Assembly (NCBI RefSeq): GCF_014692505.1
Contig: NZ_JACNYK010000001.1
Location: 567,922-631,921 of the forward strand
Length of the DNA: 64,000 bases
Reading direction: 5' to 3'
DNA from: Sphingobacterium arenae
GTDB taxonomy: Bacteria; Bacteroidota; Bacteroidia; Sphingobacteriales; Sphingobacteriaceae
Part shown: piece by piece, positions 28,800 through 37,194 of the stretch
How the letters are laid out: each line of letters starts with the position of its first letter
How positions within the stretch are numbered: position 1 is the stretch's first letter
The notes under the pieces: generated by a model
Seen by the model: only the letters and a program-made list of their open reading frames with translations
The model's database searches: none
What the model was told of the DNA's origin: nothing
Program-made: the position numbers and the translations under genes

Positions 28800-29789
28800 A
28801 TGATGAAGAAAATATATATGCTGTTTTTAGCAGTCACGGGCTTCATTGGTTTCGTGTCTTGCAATAATGAATGGGAAGACGAACAGTATGAGCAGCTGGT
28901 TTCCTTTAAAGCGGAACCGAATACACAAGGGGTATCCTGGACATATATACGTTATAAGCCGGACGGAAAAGTCACCTTTCAACTTCCGCTTGTGATCAGC
29001 GGCTCTACCCCGAATACGCAAGATCGTGTTGTTCGCATCGGTTTAGATCGAGATACCTTAGCGACGCTCAACCGTGAGCAATTCGGGCATCGGGAAGAGT
29101 TGTTTTTCCGAGAGTTACCGAGTAGTTTTTATAGTATGCCGGAAACAATTACCATACCGGCAGGGGAGAGTTTGGTGACGATACCCATTGAGTTTTCCTT
29201 AGCAAACATTGATGAAGTAGAAAAATGGGTGTTACCGCTGCAGATTCTAGAGGATCCTTCAGGAAATTATCAGGTAAATCCACACAAACATTATAAACGC
29301 GCCATGTTACGGATTACGCCATTCAACGATTACTCTGGCGTTTATAGCGGAAGCTTATATAAAATATTTCTGGAAGACGATGATAATGAAGCTTTGACCA
29401 TAAATGAGCACCGGGCCTATGTGGTCGATGACGAAACTATTTTCTTTTATGCCGGTACCCGTGACGTCGATTTCCTCGATCGTAAAAACTATAAGGTATT
29501 TGTTAAATTTTTAGCTGACGGCCAACTGGAAATATGGAGCGATAATGCAGAGAACAATGCGTTTAAAATCAGTGATCAACAACCTATTTACTATACCAAG
29601 GAGGAAGAATGGGATGCCGTCAAACCGTATTTAAAGCATGTTTATATTACGCTTTCATTTGCCTATTCATTTGAAGATTACACAGCAATACCAGGTTTAC
29701 GCGTGAAGTATTCTACAGAAGGTATGCTGTCTATGCAACGTGATTTGAATACGCTTATTCCAGACGAGGATCAACAGGTTCAGTGGTAA
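28800..29789 (+). CDS. DUF1735/DUF4973-like surface lipoprotein of a PUL
   Basis: A 329-residue lipoprotein with lipobox FVSCNNEWEDEQYE, whose acidic run after Cys suggests surface display. The N-terminal beta-sandwich (FQLPLVISGSTPNTQDRVVRI; PETITIPAGESLVTIPIEFS) fits DUF1735/BT_3987-type domains. The C-terminal region (YSGVYSGSLYKIFL to the end) fits DUF4973. Such proteins follow susD in xylan, arabinan and host-glycan PULs and bind glycan at the cell surface. It lies 21 bp after susD and about 85 bp before the GH43 genes. Confidence 0.75.
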   Translation: MMKKIYMLFLAVTGFIGFVSCNNEWEDEQYEQLVSFKAEPNTQGVSWTYIRYKPDGKVTFQLPLVISGSTPNTQDRVVRIGLDRDTLATLNREQFGHREELFFRELPSSFYSMPETITIPAGESLVTIPIEFSLANIDEVEKWVLPLQILEDPSGNYQVNPHKHYKRAMLRITPFNDYSGVYSGSLYKIFLEDDDNEALTINEHRAYVVDDETIFFYAGTRDVDFLDRKNYKVFVKFLADGQLEIWSDNAENNAFKISDQQPIYYTKEEEWDAVKPYLKHVYITLSFAYSFEDYTAIPGLRVKYSTEGMLSMQRDLNTLIPDEDQQVQW

Positions 29790-29809
29790 ACAGCAGTACG
29801 GACTATGCG

Positions 29810-29841
29810 ATAGGGTTATACATTGAATAGTATAGCCCTAT
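29810..29841 (+). terminator. Intra-operon hairpin before the GH43 pair
   Basis: A 12-bp stem, ATAGGGTTATAC (29810-29821) with GTATAGCCCTAT (29830-29841), has one G-T wobble and an 8-nt loop. There is no clear T-run, so it may be an RNA-processing or attenuation element that lowers GH43 expression relative to SusCD rather than a full terminator. Confidence 0.5.
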
Positions 29842-29874
29842 ATCACTATTTCTAAATTAACTTTCAGAACCTAT

Positions 29875-31533
29875 ATGAAAAAATCAAAACGACTATTGGC
29901 CGGATACCTTATCGTAATGGCTTTACCGCTCATGAATATTGCTTGTAAGGAATCAGAAAATAAAATTGGCGATGGAGAAATTACACAGTTCACCGTATGG
30001 GATCAGAATTCGACAAAACATGAGCTTCATGTAAATAACGTGAAGAATATCATCAGTAACAAAGAGACTTTTCCGATTAACGTGAATCTTTCTCGATTAG
30101 TTGCGGAATTCAAAACTAACCATGCGAACGTCGTCCTTAAGGTGAACGGTGAGCTGCAGCAAAGTGGCAAAACACGAAATGATTTTACGAAAGAAATAAT
30201 CTATGATCTTTTTGTCGGAGAAACAAAGCAACGTTCCTATGCAGTTAATATCACCAAAGGTGTAATGACAAATTCCTTTCGGGCGTTTAGTTTTCCCGAA
30301 AAAGAAATGGAAAATTATCAGCCTATTATAAACGAAGAAACTGGTGAGATTTTCAATGAAAATGAAATTCCTAAAAACATAAATATCAGCGATTTGGCAC
30401 CTGCATTCACTTTAACGGAGAGAGGTGCAACCGTCAAAGTAAACGGCGTAAAACAAGTGAGTGGTGTGCAACGGCATGATTTTAGCAAGCCTATCGTATA
30501 TACAATTGAGGGCGAAGACGGATCGTCACGCAGTTATACTGTGGATCTAAAACAAGGTGATTTTGTAGCCATTAAGAATCCTGTTATGTCAGGAAGCTAT
30601 GCAGACCCTACGGTTATCCACGTCGGTAATGAGTTCTATACTTACGTGACTTCTGGCCGTGTCAGAGGTTATCGATCATCCGACCTCTTTAACTGGAGAA
30701 GCATTGGCCCACCAAGTGAGGTCTTTACGACAAGGCCCGACTTCGTCGAAGTTGTTAGTGGAAAGGACGCTCCCGGCATGTGGGCACCTGATATCAATTA
30801 TTTTGATGGTAAGTATGTCATGTATTACTCCATCTCCCAATGGGGCGAAGGAGCGAAATGTGGTATAGGTGTAGGCGTTTCGAACCTTCCACAGGGGCCT
30901 TTTGTCCCACCTGCTGGTAACCCCAATGGAAAACTATTTATCAGTACGGAAATCGGGGTACATAATTCCATTGACCCCTGTTTTTACGAAGAGAACGGTA
31001 AACGCTATCTCTTTTGGGGAAGTTTTCACGGGCTTTATATGACCGAACTTACTGCTGATGGTATGGCCGTGAAGGATATGGCCCAAAAGACCAAGGTTGG
31101 CGGTAAAGCCTTCGAAGCAACCTACATCCACAAACGAGGTAATTACTATTATCTGTTTACATCCGTAGGCGGTTGTTGTGATGGGGTTAATAGCTCCTAC
31201 AAAGTAGTGGTCGGTCGGTCTCAGAACCTCGCTGGGCCTTACATGAGCCGTGGAGGAGTAGATATGAATACCGTTGATGCTTGGGGGGCTACTGGTTTTG
31301 ACCCGATCGTCTTGCAAGGCAATGATACGTATACAGGACCCGGTCATAATGCACGTATTATTACCGATAAAAATGGCGTAGATTGGATGTTGTATCATAG
31401 CTATATTAAAGAAAACAATACGGTTGGTTCTAGGAATTTAATGCTGGGTAAAGTGAATTGGGATAGTGACGGTTGGCCTATAGTCGACAATGGGACGCCT
31501 TCTCCCGTATTAACGGAAATACCAGTCTTTTAG
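29875..31533 (+). CDS. GH43-family lipoprotein with two N-terminal beta domains
   Basis: A 552-residue lipoprotein (lipobox MNIACKES). Residues about 35-225 contain two related DUF5018-like Ig modules (repeated VKVNGVKQVSGVQRHDF and VLKVNGELQQSGKTRNDF). The C-terminal five-bladed propeller is GH43: general base Asp244 (SGSYADPTVI), pKa-modulating Asp in NSIDPCFYEENGKRYLFWGS, and acid Glu414 (KAFEATYIHKRGNYYYLF). The block CCDGVNSSYKVVVGRS matches endo-arabinanase-like GH43 members. Predicted to cleave alpha-arabinosyl or beta-xylosyl linkages. A close paralogue lies at 59070-60170 in PUL3. Confidence 0.88.
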   Translation: MKKSKRLLAGYLIVMALPLMNIACKESENKIGDGEITQFTVWDQNSTKHELHVNNVKNIISNKETFPINVNLSRLVAEFKTNHANVVLKVNGELQQSGKTRNDFTKEIIYDLFVGETKQRSYAVNITKGVMTNSFRAFSFPEKEMENYQPIINEETGEIFNENEIPKNINISDLAPAFTLTERGATVKVNGVKQVSGVQRHDFSKPIVYTIEGEDGSSRSYTVDLKQGDFVAIKNPVMSGSYADPTVIHVGNEFYTYVTSGRVRGYRSSDLFNWRSIGPPSEVFTTRPDFVEVVSGKDAPGMWAPDINYFDGKYVMYYSISQWGEGAKCGIGVGVSNLPQGPFVPPAGNPNGKLFISTEIGVHNSIDPCFYEENGKRYLFWGSFHGLYMTELTADGMAVKDMAQKTKVGGKAFEATYIHKRGNYYYLFTSVGGCCDGVNSSYKVVVGRSQNLAGPYMSRGGVDMNTVDAWGATGFDPIVLQGNDTYTGPGHNARIITDKNGVDWMLYHSYIKENNTVGSRNLMLGKVNWDSDGWPIVDNGTPSPVLTEIPVF

Positions 31534-31563
31534 TAAGAGGAAGAAAGTAAAAATGTAATTATC

Positions 31564-32850
31564 ATGATGAGTAAATATTTTGTTTTAGCACTTGCACTGT
31601 TTTGGTCTTGCAAAAGCAGCAGCAATGTAACACCTACCGAAAAAGAAGAAGATGATCGAGAGATCGTTGTTGTCGCAACAGTGTCCAATTTGATTGCGGA
31701 AGAGACGGAGAAAAAAAACGAGCTAAAACTTAGTTGGAATAACCCTCCCGCTGCAGTCTCTATGATGATTTCCTATACAGAAGAAGGTACAGATAATGAG
31801 CATACAGTCACGCCTCATGTACAGGCAGGCGGTGCCAGTAAAAGTTCATATGTATTAAGATTGCCACGTTATGCTACCTATAAAGTTACAGTTGTCGCTA
31901 TGGATAATTATGGGAGGAAATCGGAACCGCTGTCAGTAACAGCCACCCCAGCCGAGAACGATGCGCCGATATCTTATGAAATCATTGAAAATAGATTACC
32001 CATTGCGGATCCCTATGTATTGTACCACAACGGTAATTATTACGCCTACGGTACACGAGTGAATGGTTTTGAAGTTTATATCTCCGAAGATCTGAAACAT
32101 TGGAGACGTAGCGAGCATTTAGCATTATCTCCAGAGAATTCCTGGGGCGACCGATGGTTTTGGGCACCTGAAGTTTATTACGTTGAATCAAAAAATAGGT
32201 TTTACATGTTCTATTCCGTGGATGAGCACATTGCCGTTGCCTCGTCTAATAGACCAGAGGGACCTTTTGTCCAGCAGGAGAAAAAACCTGTCGTAAGTGA
32301 AAAAGCAATTGATACAAATCTTTTTATTGATGAGGATGGTACCCCATACCTTTATTATGTCCGCTTTACAGGGGGCAACGTGATCTGGGTGGCGGAAATG
32401 AACGATGATTTAACAAGTATAAAACCAGAGACGTTGACGGAATGTATTCGTGCGGAAGAACCTTGGGAAAGAAAGCAGGGGACAATCGCAGAGGGACCGT
32501 CGGTACTGAAGCGTGGCGATACATACTACCTGATGTACTCGGCTAACCATTTCGAGAGTAAAGATTACGCTGTCGGGTATGCCACAGCTACATCGCCTAA
32601 GGGACCTTGGAAGAAGTATGAAGGCAATCCTATTTTACGCAGGGATATGCCTGCAGCTACCGGATTGGTGGGTACAGGGCATGGTGCTCCTTTCGTTACA
32701 CCTGATGGTGGATTTAAATACATCTATCATGCACACGCCAGTGAGAACAGTGTGGGGCCACGTACGTCTTATATCAACGATATGGAATTCTCAGCAGATG
32801 GTGTGATTCGTGTTTTCGGTGAGGCTATCCATCCTGTGGTGGTGAAATAG
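31564..32850 (+). CDS. GH43-family lipoprotein with fibronectin III-like domain
   Basis: A 428-residue lipoprotein (lipobox LFWSCKSS followed later by an acidic KEEDDRE stretch). An FN3-like domain (LSWNNPPAAVSMMISYTEEG to about residue 130) precedes a GH43 propeller. Catalytic candidates are Asp149 (RLPIADPYVLYHNGNYYAYG), an Asp in AIDTNLFIDEDGTPYLYYVR, and Glu310 (GTIAEGPSVLKRGDTYYLMY). This subtype resembles exo-acting arabinofuranosidase or xylosidase GH43 enzymes and probably trims products of the upstream GH43. It ends PUL2. The next gene belongs to the toxin-like island. Confidence 0.9.
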   Translation: MMSKYFVLALALFWSCKSSSNVTPTEKEEDDREIVVVATVSNLIAEETEKKNELKLSWNNPPAAVSMMISYTEEGTDNEHTVTPHVQAGGASKSSYVLRLPRYATYKVTVVAMDNYGRKSEPLSVTATPAENDAPISYEIIENRLPIADPYVLYHNGNYYAYGTRVNGFEVYISEDLKHWRRSEHLALSPENSWGDRWFWAPEVYYVESKNRFYMFYSVDEHIAVASSNRPEGPFVQQEKKPVVSEKAIDTNLFIDEDGTPYLYYVRFTGGNVIWVAEMNDDLTSIKPETLTECIRAEEPWERKQGTIAEGPSVLKRGDTYYLMYSANHFESKDYAVGYATATSPKGPWKKYEGNPILRRDMPAATGLVGTGHGAPFVTPDGGFKYIYHAHASENSVGPRTSYINDMEFSADGVIRVFGEAIHPVVVK

Positions 32851-32972
32851 GATTTTTTATTTCTAAGGGAACTAGTTGAAAATTGTAGATGCTGCTTAAT
32901 TCAGGTCATATTTGATTAATTCATAACTACCCAAAGAAAAATAATTTATTATACATCTAAAAAAATCAATAG

Positions 32973-33740
32973 ATGAAAAGACTTAAATTAAATCTGGACC
33001 AATTGGGTAAGGAGCTGGAAATGTTGGACAATGAGCATCTGCGCGGTATCAAAGGTGGCTGGGACGGAGGGTATGGTGCTTACGGCGGCTATAATTCCTG
33101 GGAAGAACTTTGGGAAGCGATGCAAAATGGTTATGTTCCGCCGGAAGGTGATTACAATCCGGGAGGTTATGGCGGGTACGGAGATTACGGCTGGGGTGAT
33201 TACGGTAATTATGGTGGATACAACGGAGGATGGCCGGGATGGTATTCGCCAGGAGGCGATTATGGAGGGTATGGAAGTTATGGAGGATATGGGAGTTACG
33301 GCGGATATAACGGTGGCCCGTTGCCCAATGGCGACTGTCTCTTCAACATGGTCGCGTATATGTTGGACGGGAATACGGACGACGCACAGTGCTATAAAGA
33401 CGAACTGATGAACCAATATACGTTTACTGAGATGACTTTGGAAAACGGACTGCCGGCTTATAGTTATGATCCCGACGATGTAGTTTCTTATATGAATTCT
33501 TACAGTTCCGGCTACCATATCTCTTATGGTGATCTCCCCAATGCAAGTGATATCCAGTCTGTATTGAATAAGGACGGGGGAAAGGTAGGTGTATCCTATA
33601 ATGGACATAATTTTGTGGTTAAGGAAGTAGATCCAGATAATGGTCAAGTACGGTTGTTCGACCCTAGCAATCCCGGCAATCAAGATATTTATGTGGCTTC
33701 CTCGGCATTGTATGGAGTCTATAACTTCTATAGGGATTAG
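32973..33740 (+). CDS. Double-glycine-leader secreted protein 1: Gly/Tyr-rich segment plus C39/papain-like Cys peptidase domain (putative toxin)
   Basis: A 255-residue protein in three parts. Residues 1-29 are a double-glycine leader (KLNLDQLGKELEMLDNEHL, Gly28-Gly29), the type cleaved by C39 peptidase exporters. Residues 30-115 are a Gly/Tyr-rich region starting with a conserved block (NSWEELWEAMQNGYVPPEGD) and then GGYGSY-type repeats. Residues 116-255 have Cys122 (NGDCLFNMVAYML), His212 (YNGHNFVVKEVD) and Asp230 (VRLFDPSNPG). The order and spacing resemble the Cys18/His92/Asp108 triad of the exporter encoded at 38526-40901. I infer a secreted peptidase effector. The first 29 codons are nearly identical in DNA to two other genes of the island. 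The cognate immunity gene is probably the next one, 61 bp on. Confidence 0.7.
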   Translation: MKRLKLNLDQLGKELEMLDNEHLRGIKGGWDGGYGAYGGYNSWEELWEAMQNGYVPPEGDYNPGGYGGYGDYGWGDYGNYGGYNGGWPGWYSPGGDYGGYGSYGGYGSYGGYNGGPLPNGDCLFNMVAYMLDGNTDDAQCYKDELMNQYTFTEMTLENGLPAYSYDPDDVVSYMNSYSSGYHISYGDLPNASDIQSVLNKDGGKVGVSYNGHNFVVKEVDPDNGQVRLFDPSNPGNQDIYVASSALYGVYNFYRD

Positions 33741-33801
33741 GTTGAGTCATGTTCATGGAGTAGTATAATAAAAATTTACAAAAAAAATAACAGAGTAAAA
33801 T

Positions 33802-35031
33802 ATGGGCGTTTTAGGATCAAAAGGATTTTATAGCTTGATTGCGATAGCCTTTACCCTAGTCTCCTTTTTTCAGAATATAGGGTACGGTCAGGATTTTTCC
33901 AAAACTAGGTCGGCGAGATTTGGCGTCAAGTTCAAAGCACCGAAGGAGTTTAGGATGTTCAATAACGACGATGAACCTTTTCGGGAATATTTTTTTTATA
34001 CCACAAAGCCGGATGACCGTCGAAGGAACATCCTGCCGGATTTCTACCTGGTCAACAAGGATTCGTCCATTCTAATATTGGCAGAAACATATGGCTACTC
34101 TCCGATGGAGCCAGATATTTTTAATCGATACTGGATCGACCCCAATCGGTTAGCCTTCAACCACGCATTGGGTTCTTCAGACACAACAGACCGGTCTATC
34201 GAATACTATTCTGCCGGTCGGCGCCGGTATTCGCGAGCGGACTGGATTGCTGAATTTACCCGTGATCTGGGAAGCCGCAATACGTTTGGAGACTACCTTT
34301 ACAACCGTTGTCTGGTGATCAATAAGCACGACCAGGTTTTTTTGCAGGTGACGTACCTTTTTAAGGAATCCGCTAGGGATAAGGTGGATAAGGTATTGCA
34401 CACGACCCGGCGTATGTTCCGTTTCGAGGACCGACCAGCGGCAGCGCCGGCAAGCATTGCGCGCAATCTGGAGAAGCATTATGTCGAGGTTGATGCGGAT
34501 ATCCTAGAGGATTCACTTGTTCATCGTTGGAACGAGGGAAAAATATATGATAATCAGTATCATTTCTGGGGAGAGGATCTTGCCTTTGAACGGGACGGTA
34601 TGGTGATCAGTGTGAAATTTCCGACGAATGACAAATGGCCGTACATGAACCATATCTATCAGGAGCGAATGGACACGGCATCGAACAGGGTTAGGTGGGA
34701 TGTGGCAAATAAAGACCACCACCGTTTTCTTGCGTTGGCCAGATTCACCCCATATAAGTGTACAGTTTCGGAGACAAGTGAACTGAACGCAGACGAGGCT
34801 TATATTTTTGATTTTTCCCATGACAGGGACGATCTGTACAGAGGTACTTATCAGGACTGTAAGGTCATCGTGTTTCACAAAAGGAATGTAGGTTCGGTGA
34901 TCGTCAAATATTATTATCGAAGTAGGGACGGTGAAAAAGTGGATAGACTAATGGAAAGTACGTGGGGCAAGATCAGGTTTAGAGGCAGGGCATTCTTTGA
35001 TGGGCTGGAAGGAAGGTTTTATCCGTATTAA
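33802..35031 (+). CDS. Exported protein of unknown function, candidate immunity protein for protein 1
   Basis: A 409-residue protein with a signal peptide (LIAIAFTLVSFFQNIGYGQ) and no later membrane segment. It looks like a repeated beta-rich fold, since RFGVKFKAPKEFRMFNNDDEP near the start has an echo in the second half (ERDGMVISVKFPTNDKWPYM). I do not recognise a family. It lies 61 bp downstream of the cysteine-peptidase effector and on the same strand. By analogy with toxin-immunity pairs, a periplasmic inhibitor is plausible. A surface or secretion accessory role is the main alternative. Confidence 0.5.
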   Translation: MGVLGSKGFYSLIAIAFTLVSFFQNIGYGQDFSKTRSARFGVKFKAPKEFRMFNNDDEPFREYFFYTTKPDDRRRNILPDFYLVNKDSSILILAETYGYSPMEPDIFNRYWIDPNRLAFNHALGSSDTTDRSIEYYSAGRRRYSRADWIAEFTRDLGSRNTFGDYLYNRCLVINKHDQVFLQVTYLFKESARDKVDKVLHTTRRMFRFEDRPAAAPASIARNLEKHYVEVDADILEDSLVHRWNEGKIYDNQYHFWGEDLAFERDGMVISVKFPTNDKWPYMNHIYQERMDTASNRVRWDVANKDHHRFLALARFTPYKCTVSETSELNADEAYIFDFSHDRDDLYRGTYQDCKVIVFHKRNVGSVIVKYYYRSRDGEKVDRLMESTWGKIRFRGRAFFDGLEGRFYPY

Positions 35032-35377
35032 TCGGGAAGAAACTGCGGGAGCGAATTGATTGGGAAAATTGACCGCAAATATTTAGTCAAAGACAGTTTT
35101 ATCAGGAATTTTATTACCGACAAACTGGGGACTCAGCGTTCCGACAGCTTTTACATTTCCATAAAAGTGATCTTGATATTAGCTAATTTCTAAACTCATT
35201 TTTTTATTAGTTCCTATAATAGAAAATATTTCTTAATTTTAGGATTGGTAAATAAAATTGTAAACTTTTTTAATAAACCATTAATTACCATATATTATCG
35301 TTATTTTCTAGAGATGACGAATGAGGTTATACTACGCAAAACCTTTGAAGCCAACTATTATCTATAAATAATTTTAA
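35032..35377 (+). promoter_or_regulatory. Intergenic region with an upstream element shared with 40981-41035
   Basis: No gene was found in these 346 bp. The segment 35251-35300 (AATAAAATTGTAAACTTTTT, then AACCATTAATTACCATATA) closely matches 40981-41032 (AATAAAAATTATAAACTTTT, then AACCATTAATCGACATATA), apart from a short indel. The two copies precede the GT2 gene here and the SpaB_C-like/toxin operon there. A common regulatory element is likely, although a duplicated remnant is possible. Confidence 0.5.
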
Positions 35378-36406
35378 ATGAAAAATTTTCGAATTTCTTT
35401 CTGTACCACTTGTATGAATCGACTTTCATATCTGAAGCAGACATTGGCAAAGAATTTGGATGATAACTTGGATTATGAAAATCTTGAATTTGTCCTTCTT
35501 GATTACAATTCGTCTGATGGTTTAGAATCCTATATCAAAGCAAATTACTCGGAAGAACTGAAAAACGGAAAGTTGGTCTACTTTAAGATAGATACAATAG
35601 AGTTTTACGACTGGACACATTCCAGAAACCTAGTCGTTTCTTTGGCTACGGGCGACATCATCTGCAATATTGATGCGGACAATTTTACCGGAACAGGTTT
35701 TGCAACATATGTGAACCATGTTTTCAATCAGGCATCCGATGTATTTCTAACGACCTACTACGTCCCGTTGCAGAAAAATGACGTTCTGGGCAGGATATGT
35801 ATGCTCAAGCAAAGTTTTCTAAAGATTGGGGGATACGACGAGCGAATGAAGCATTATGGCTTTGAAGATATTGACTTGATCCATCGTTTAGAGCGTTCAG
35901 GCCTTAGGAAGATAGATATTAACAATCCCGTGTTTCTTAATGCGCTACCACATTCCAATACGGAACGAACATCAAACTCAAAGGAAGGTGCTTATCTTAA
36001 GGATCTTTACATTAAATATATAACAGGATACCGCTCCGAACTACTTTTTCATTTTCAAGATGGAACGACACGTCAGGGAACTATGATAAACAATATTCTT
36101 TTTAGCAAGCTGGAACCAAATATTCCATCAAATTTTTCACTTCGATATAATTACTCGATCTTGGAAGACTCTTGGCTAGGAGGTTTTTGGAGAAATGGAA
36201 TCCCGGATAATGTCAATGACTTTACCAACTATTACCGGGTAGATTCAAAATACTTACGTGAGGAAGCTCTCTTCTTTTTCCATCAGATTTCCAACAGAAT
36301 GATTATGGAAGAAAACACGCGAAAAGGAACTGTCACTGTTAAAAACGAAATAAGTAAAAGAGGGAATCTCTACAAAAACTTTTCGCCGGTTCCGATCGAT
36401 AATTAA
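35378..36406 (+). CDS. GT-A-fold glycosyltransferase (GT2-like with GT7-type C-terminal segment)
   Basis: A 342-residue cytoplasmic protein without a signal. The nucleotide-sugar-binding start is RISFCTTCMNRLSYLKQTLA with VLLDYNSSDG. The DxD motif is in ICNIDADNF, and GGYDERMKHYGFEDIDLIHR carries the ED catalytic motif typical of GT7/galactosyltransferase-like C-terminal domains. It lies in the toxin-like island, converging on a second glycosyltransferase gene with a 5-bp gap. I infer modification of the Gly/Tyr-rich secreted proteins (Ser, Thr or Tyr O-glycosylation) before export. An unrelated cell-surface glycan role is possible. Confidence 0.8.
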   Translation: MKNFRISFCTTCMNRLSYLKQTLAKNLDDNLDYENLEFVLLDYNSSDGLESYIKANYSEELKNGKLVYFKIDTIEFYDWTHSRNLVVSLATGDIICNIDADNFTGTGFATYVNHVFNQASDVFLTTYYVPLQKNDVLGRICMLKQSFLKIGGYDERMKHYGFEDIDLIHRLERSGLRKIDINNPVFLNALPHSNTERTSNSKEGAYLKDLYIKYITGYRSELLFHFQDGTTRQGTMINNILFSKLEPNIPSNFSLRYNYSILEDSWLGGFWRNGIPDNVNDFTNYYRVDSKYLREEALFFFHQISNRMIMEENTRKGTVTVKNEISKRGNLYKNFSPVPIDN

Positions 36407-36411
36407 AATTA

Positions 36412-37170
36412 TTATTTCCAAGGTATAATATCGTCCAACATTCCGGTCTGTACGATATTCTTAAATAAGACGCCGTTGAAATGCAGATGGGATGGTGTAC
36501 TACCGGTAATTTCGTTGTATAATCTACTTTTATCAATATAAAAGTCCTCCAGCACATGGTTAACTTCTTCGAAAAATAATTTGTTTCTTGTGGCAGGATG
36601 GCTATGTAAGATATCTATACGGTTGACAAATGTTTGAAAGATAGTACAGTGGTAATCCAATCGAATTTCATTTCGATGCAGTAAGTACAATTTTGTCCAT
36701 AGAAACTGATTACTCATCTGATAATTGCTTTCTGATGCACGGTCGGTAGAAACCATGAGCTCTAGCTTATCGAACAATTTCAACAATGACACCACGGAAC
36801 CTATATAACCTCCGGAATTAAGGTATTGAAATTTAGTTTCACCTACACCGTACTCTATTTTGTGTGCTTCGTGCGGGAAGCAGTTGGTCTCTGCAGAAAA
36901 TACTACAGCACCGTTAAAAGCATTGTATTTTTTTAATATTTCTTCCTCACCCGATACAAACATGGTATCATAACCATCCGTAAATAAGATGATCTCATGT
37001 GGGTCTAAAGTTTTTAAATAGTTCTTAACGTGAAAATCTTTTAATCGATGACTGTTCCATCCACCTTTATTATATAATGTTTTTAAATTCAGACCATAGT
37101 AATTACAAGATTTTAACAATAACTTGTAACCGGGATGTTCCATATCGGATATACACGTTAAAATTATCAT
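36412..37170 (-). CDS. PLOD/procollagen glycosyltransferase-like protein
   Basis: A 252-residue protein matching the GT domain of lysyl hydroxylase/procollagen glycosyltransferases. Conserved pieces are HEIILFTDGYDTMFVSGEEE, AVVFSAETNCFPH and FQYLNSGGYIGSV, with the metal site in the TDGYD stretch. Eukaryotic relatives add sugar to hydroxylysine in Gly-X-Y collagen repeats. Its presence beside Gly/Tyr-repeat secreted proteins makes these an attractive acceptor, by inference. It is third in a minus-strand operon after the ABC exporter and HlyD-type genes (24-bp gap), tying it to the export apparatus. Confidence 0.78.
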   Translation of the reverse strand: MIILTCISDMEHPGYKLLLKSCNYYGLNLKTLYNKGGWNSHRLKDFHVKNYLKTLDPHEIILFTDGYDTMFVSGEEEILKKYNAFNGAVVFSAETNCFPHEAHKIEYGVGETKFQYLNSGGYIGSVVSLLKLFDKLELMVSTDRASESNYQMSNQFLWTKLYLLHRNEIRLDYHCTIFQTFVNRIDILHSHPATRNKLFFEEVNHVLEDFYIDKSRLYNEITGSTPSHLHFNGVLFKNIVQTGMLDDIIPWK

Positions 37171-37194
37171 AGAAAATAGGTTGTTTAAATAAAA

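Noticed and set aside
32860..32930. Promoter for effector 1 around GTCATATTTG
   Set aside because: CATATTTG is close to TANNTTTG, but no -33 partner or shared element supports it, so it was not listed as a feature.
32988..33683. 231-codon open frame on the minus strand, rich in Ile/Val/Ser
   Set aside because: It is the mirror of the Gly/Tyr repeat codons of effector 1, with similar mirrors opposite effector 2. Repetitive GGN-TAN codons lack stops in this antisense frame, and nothing else supports a gene.
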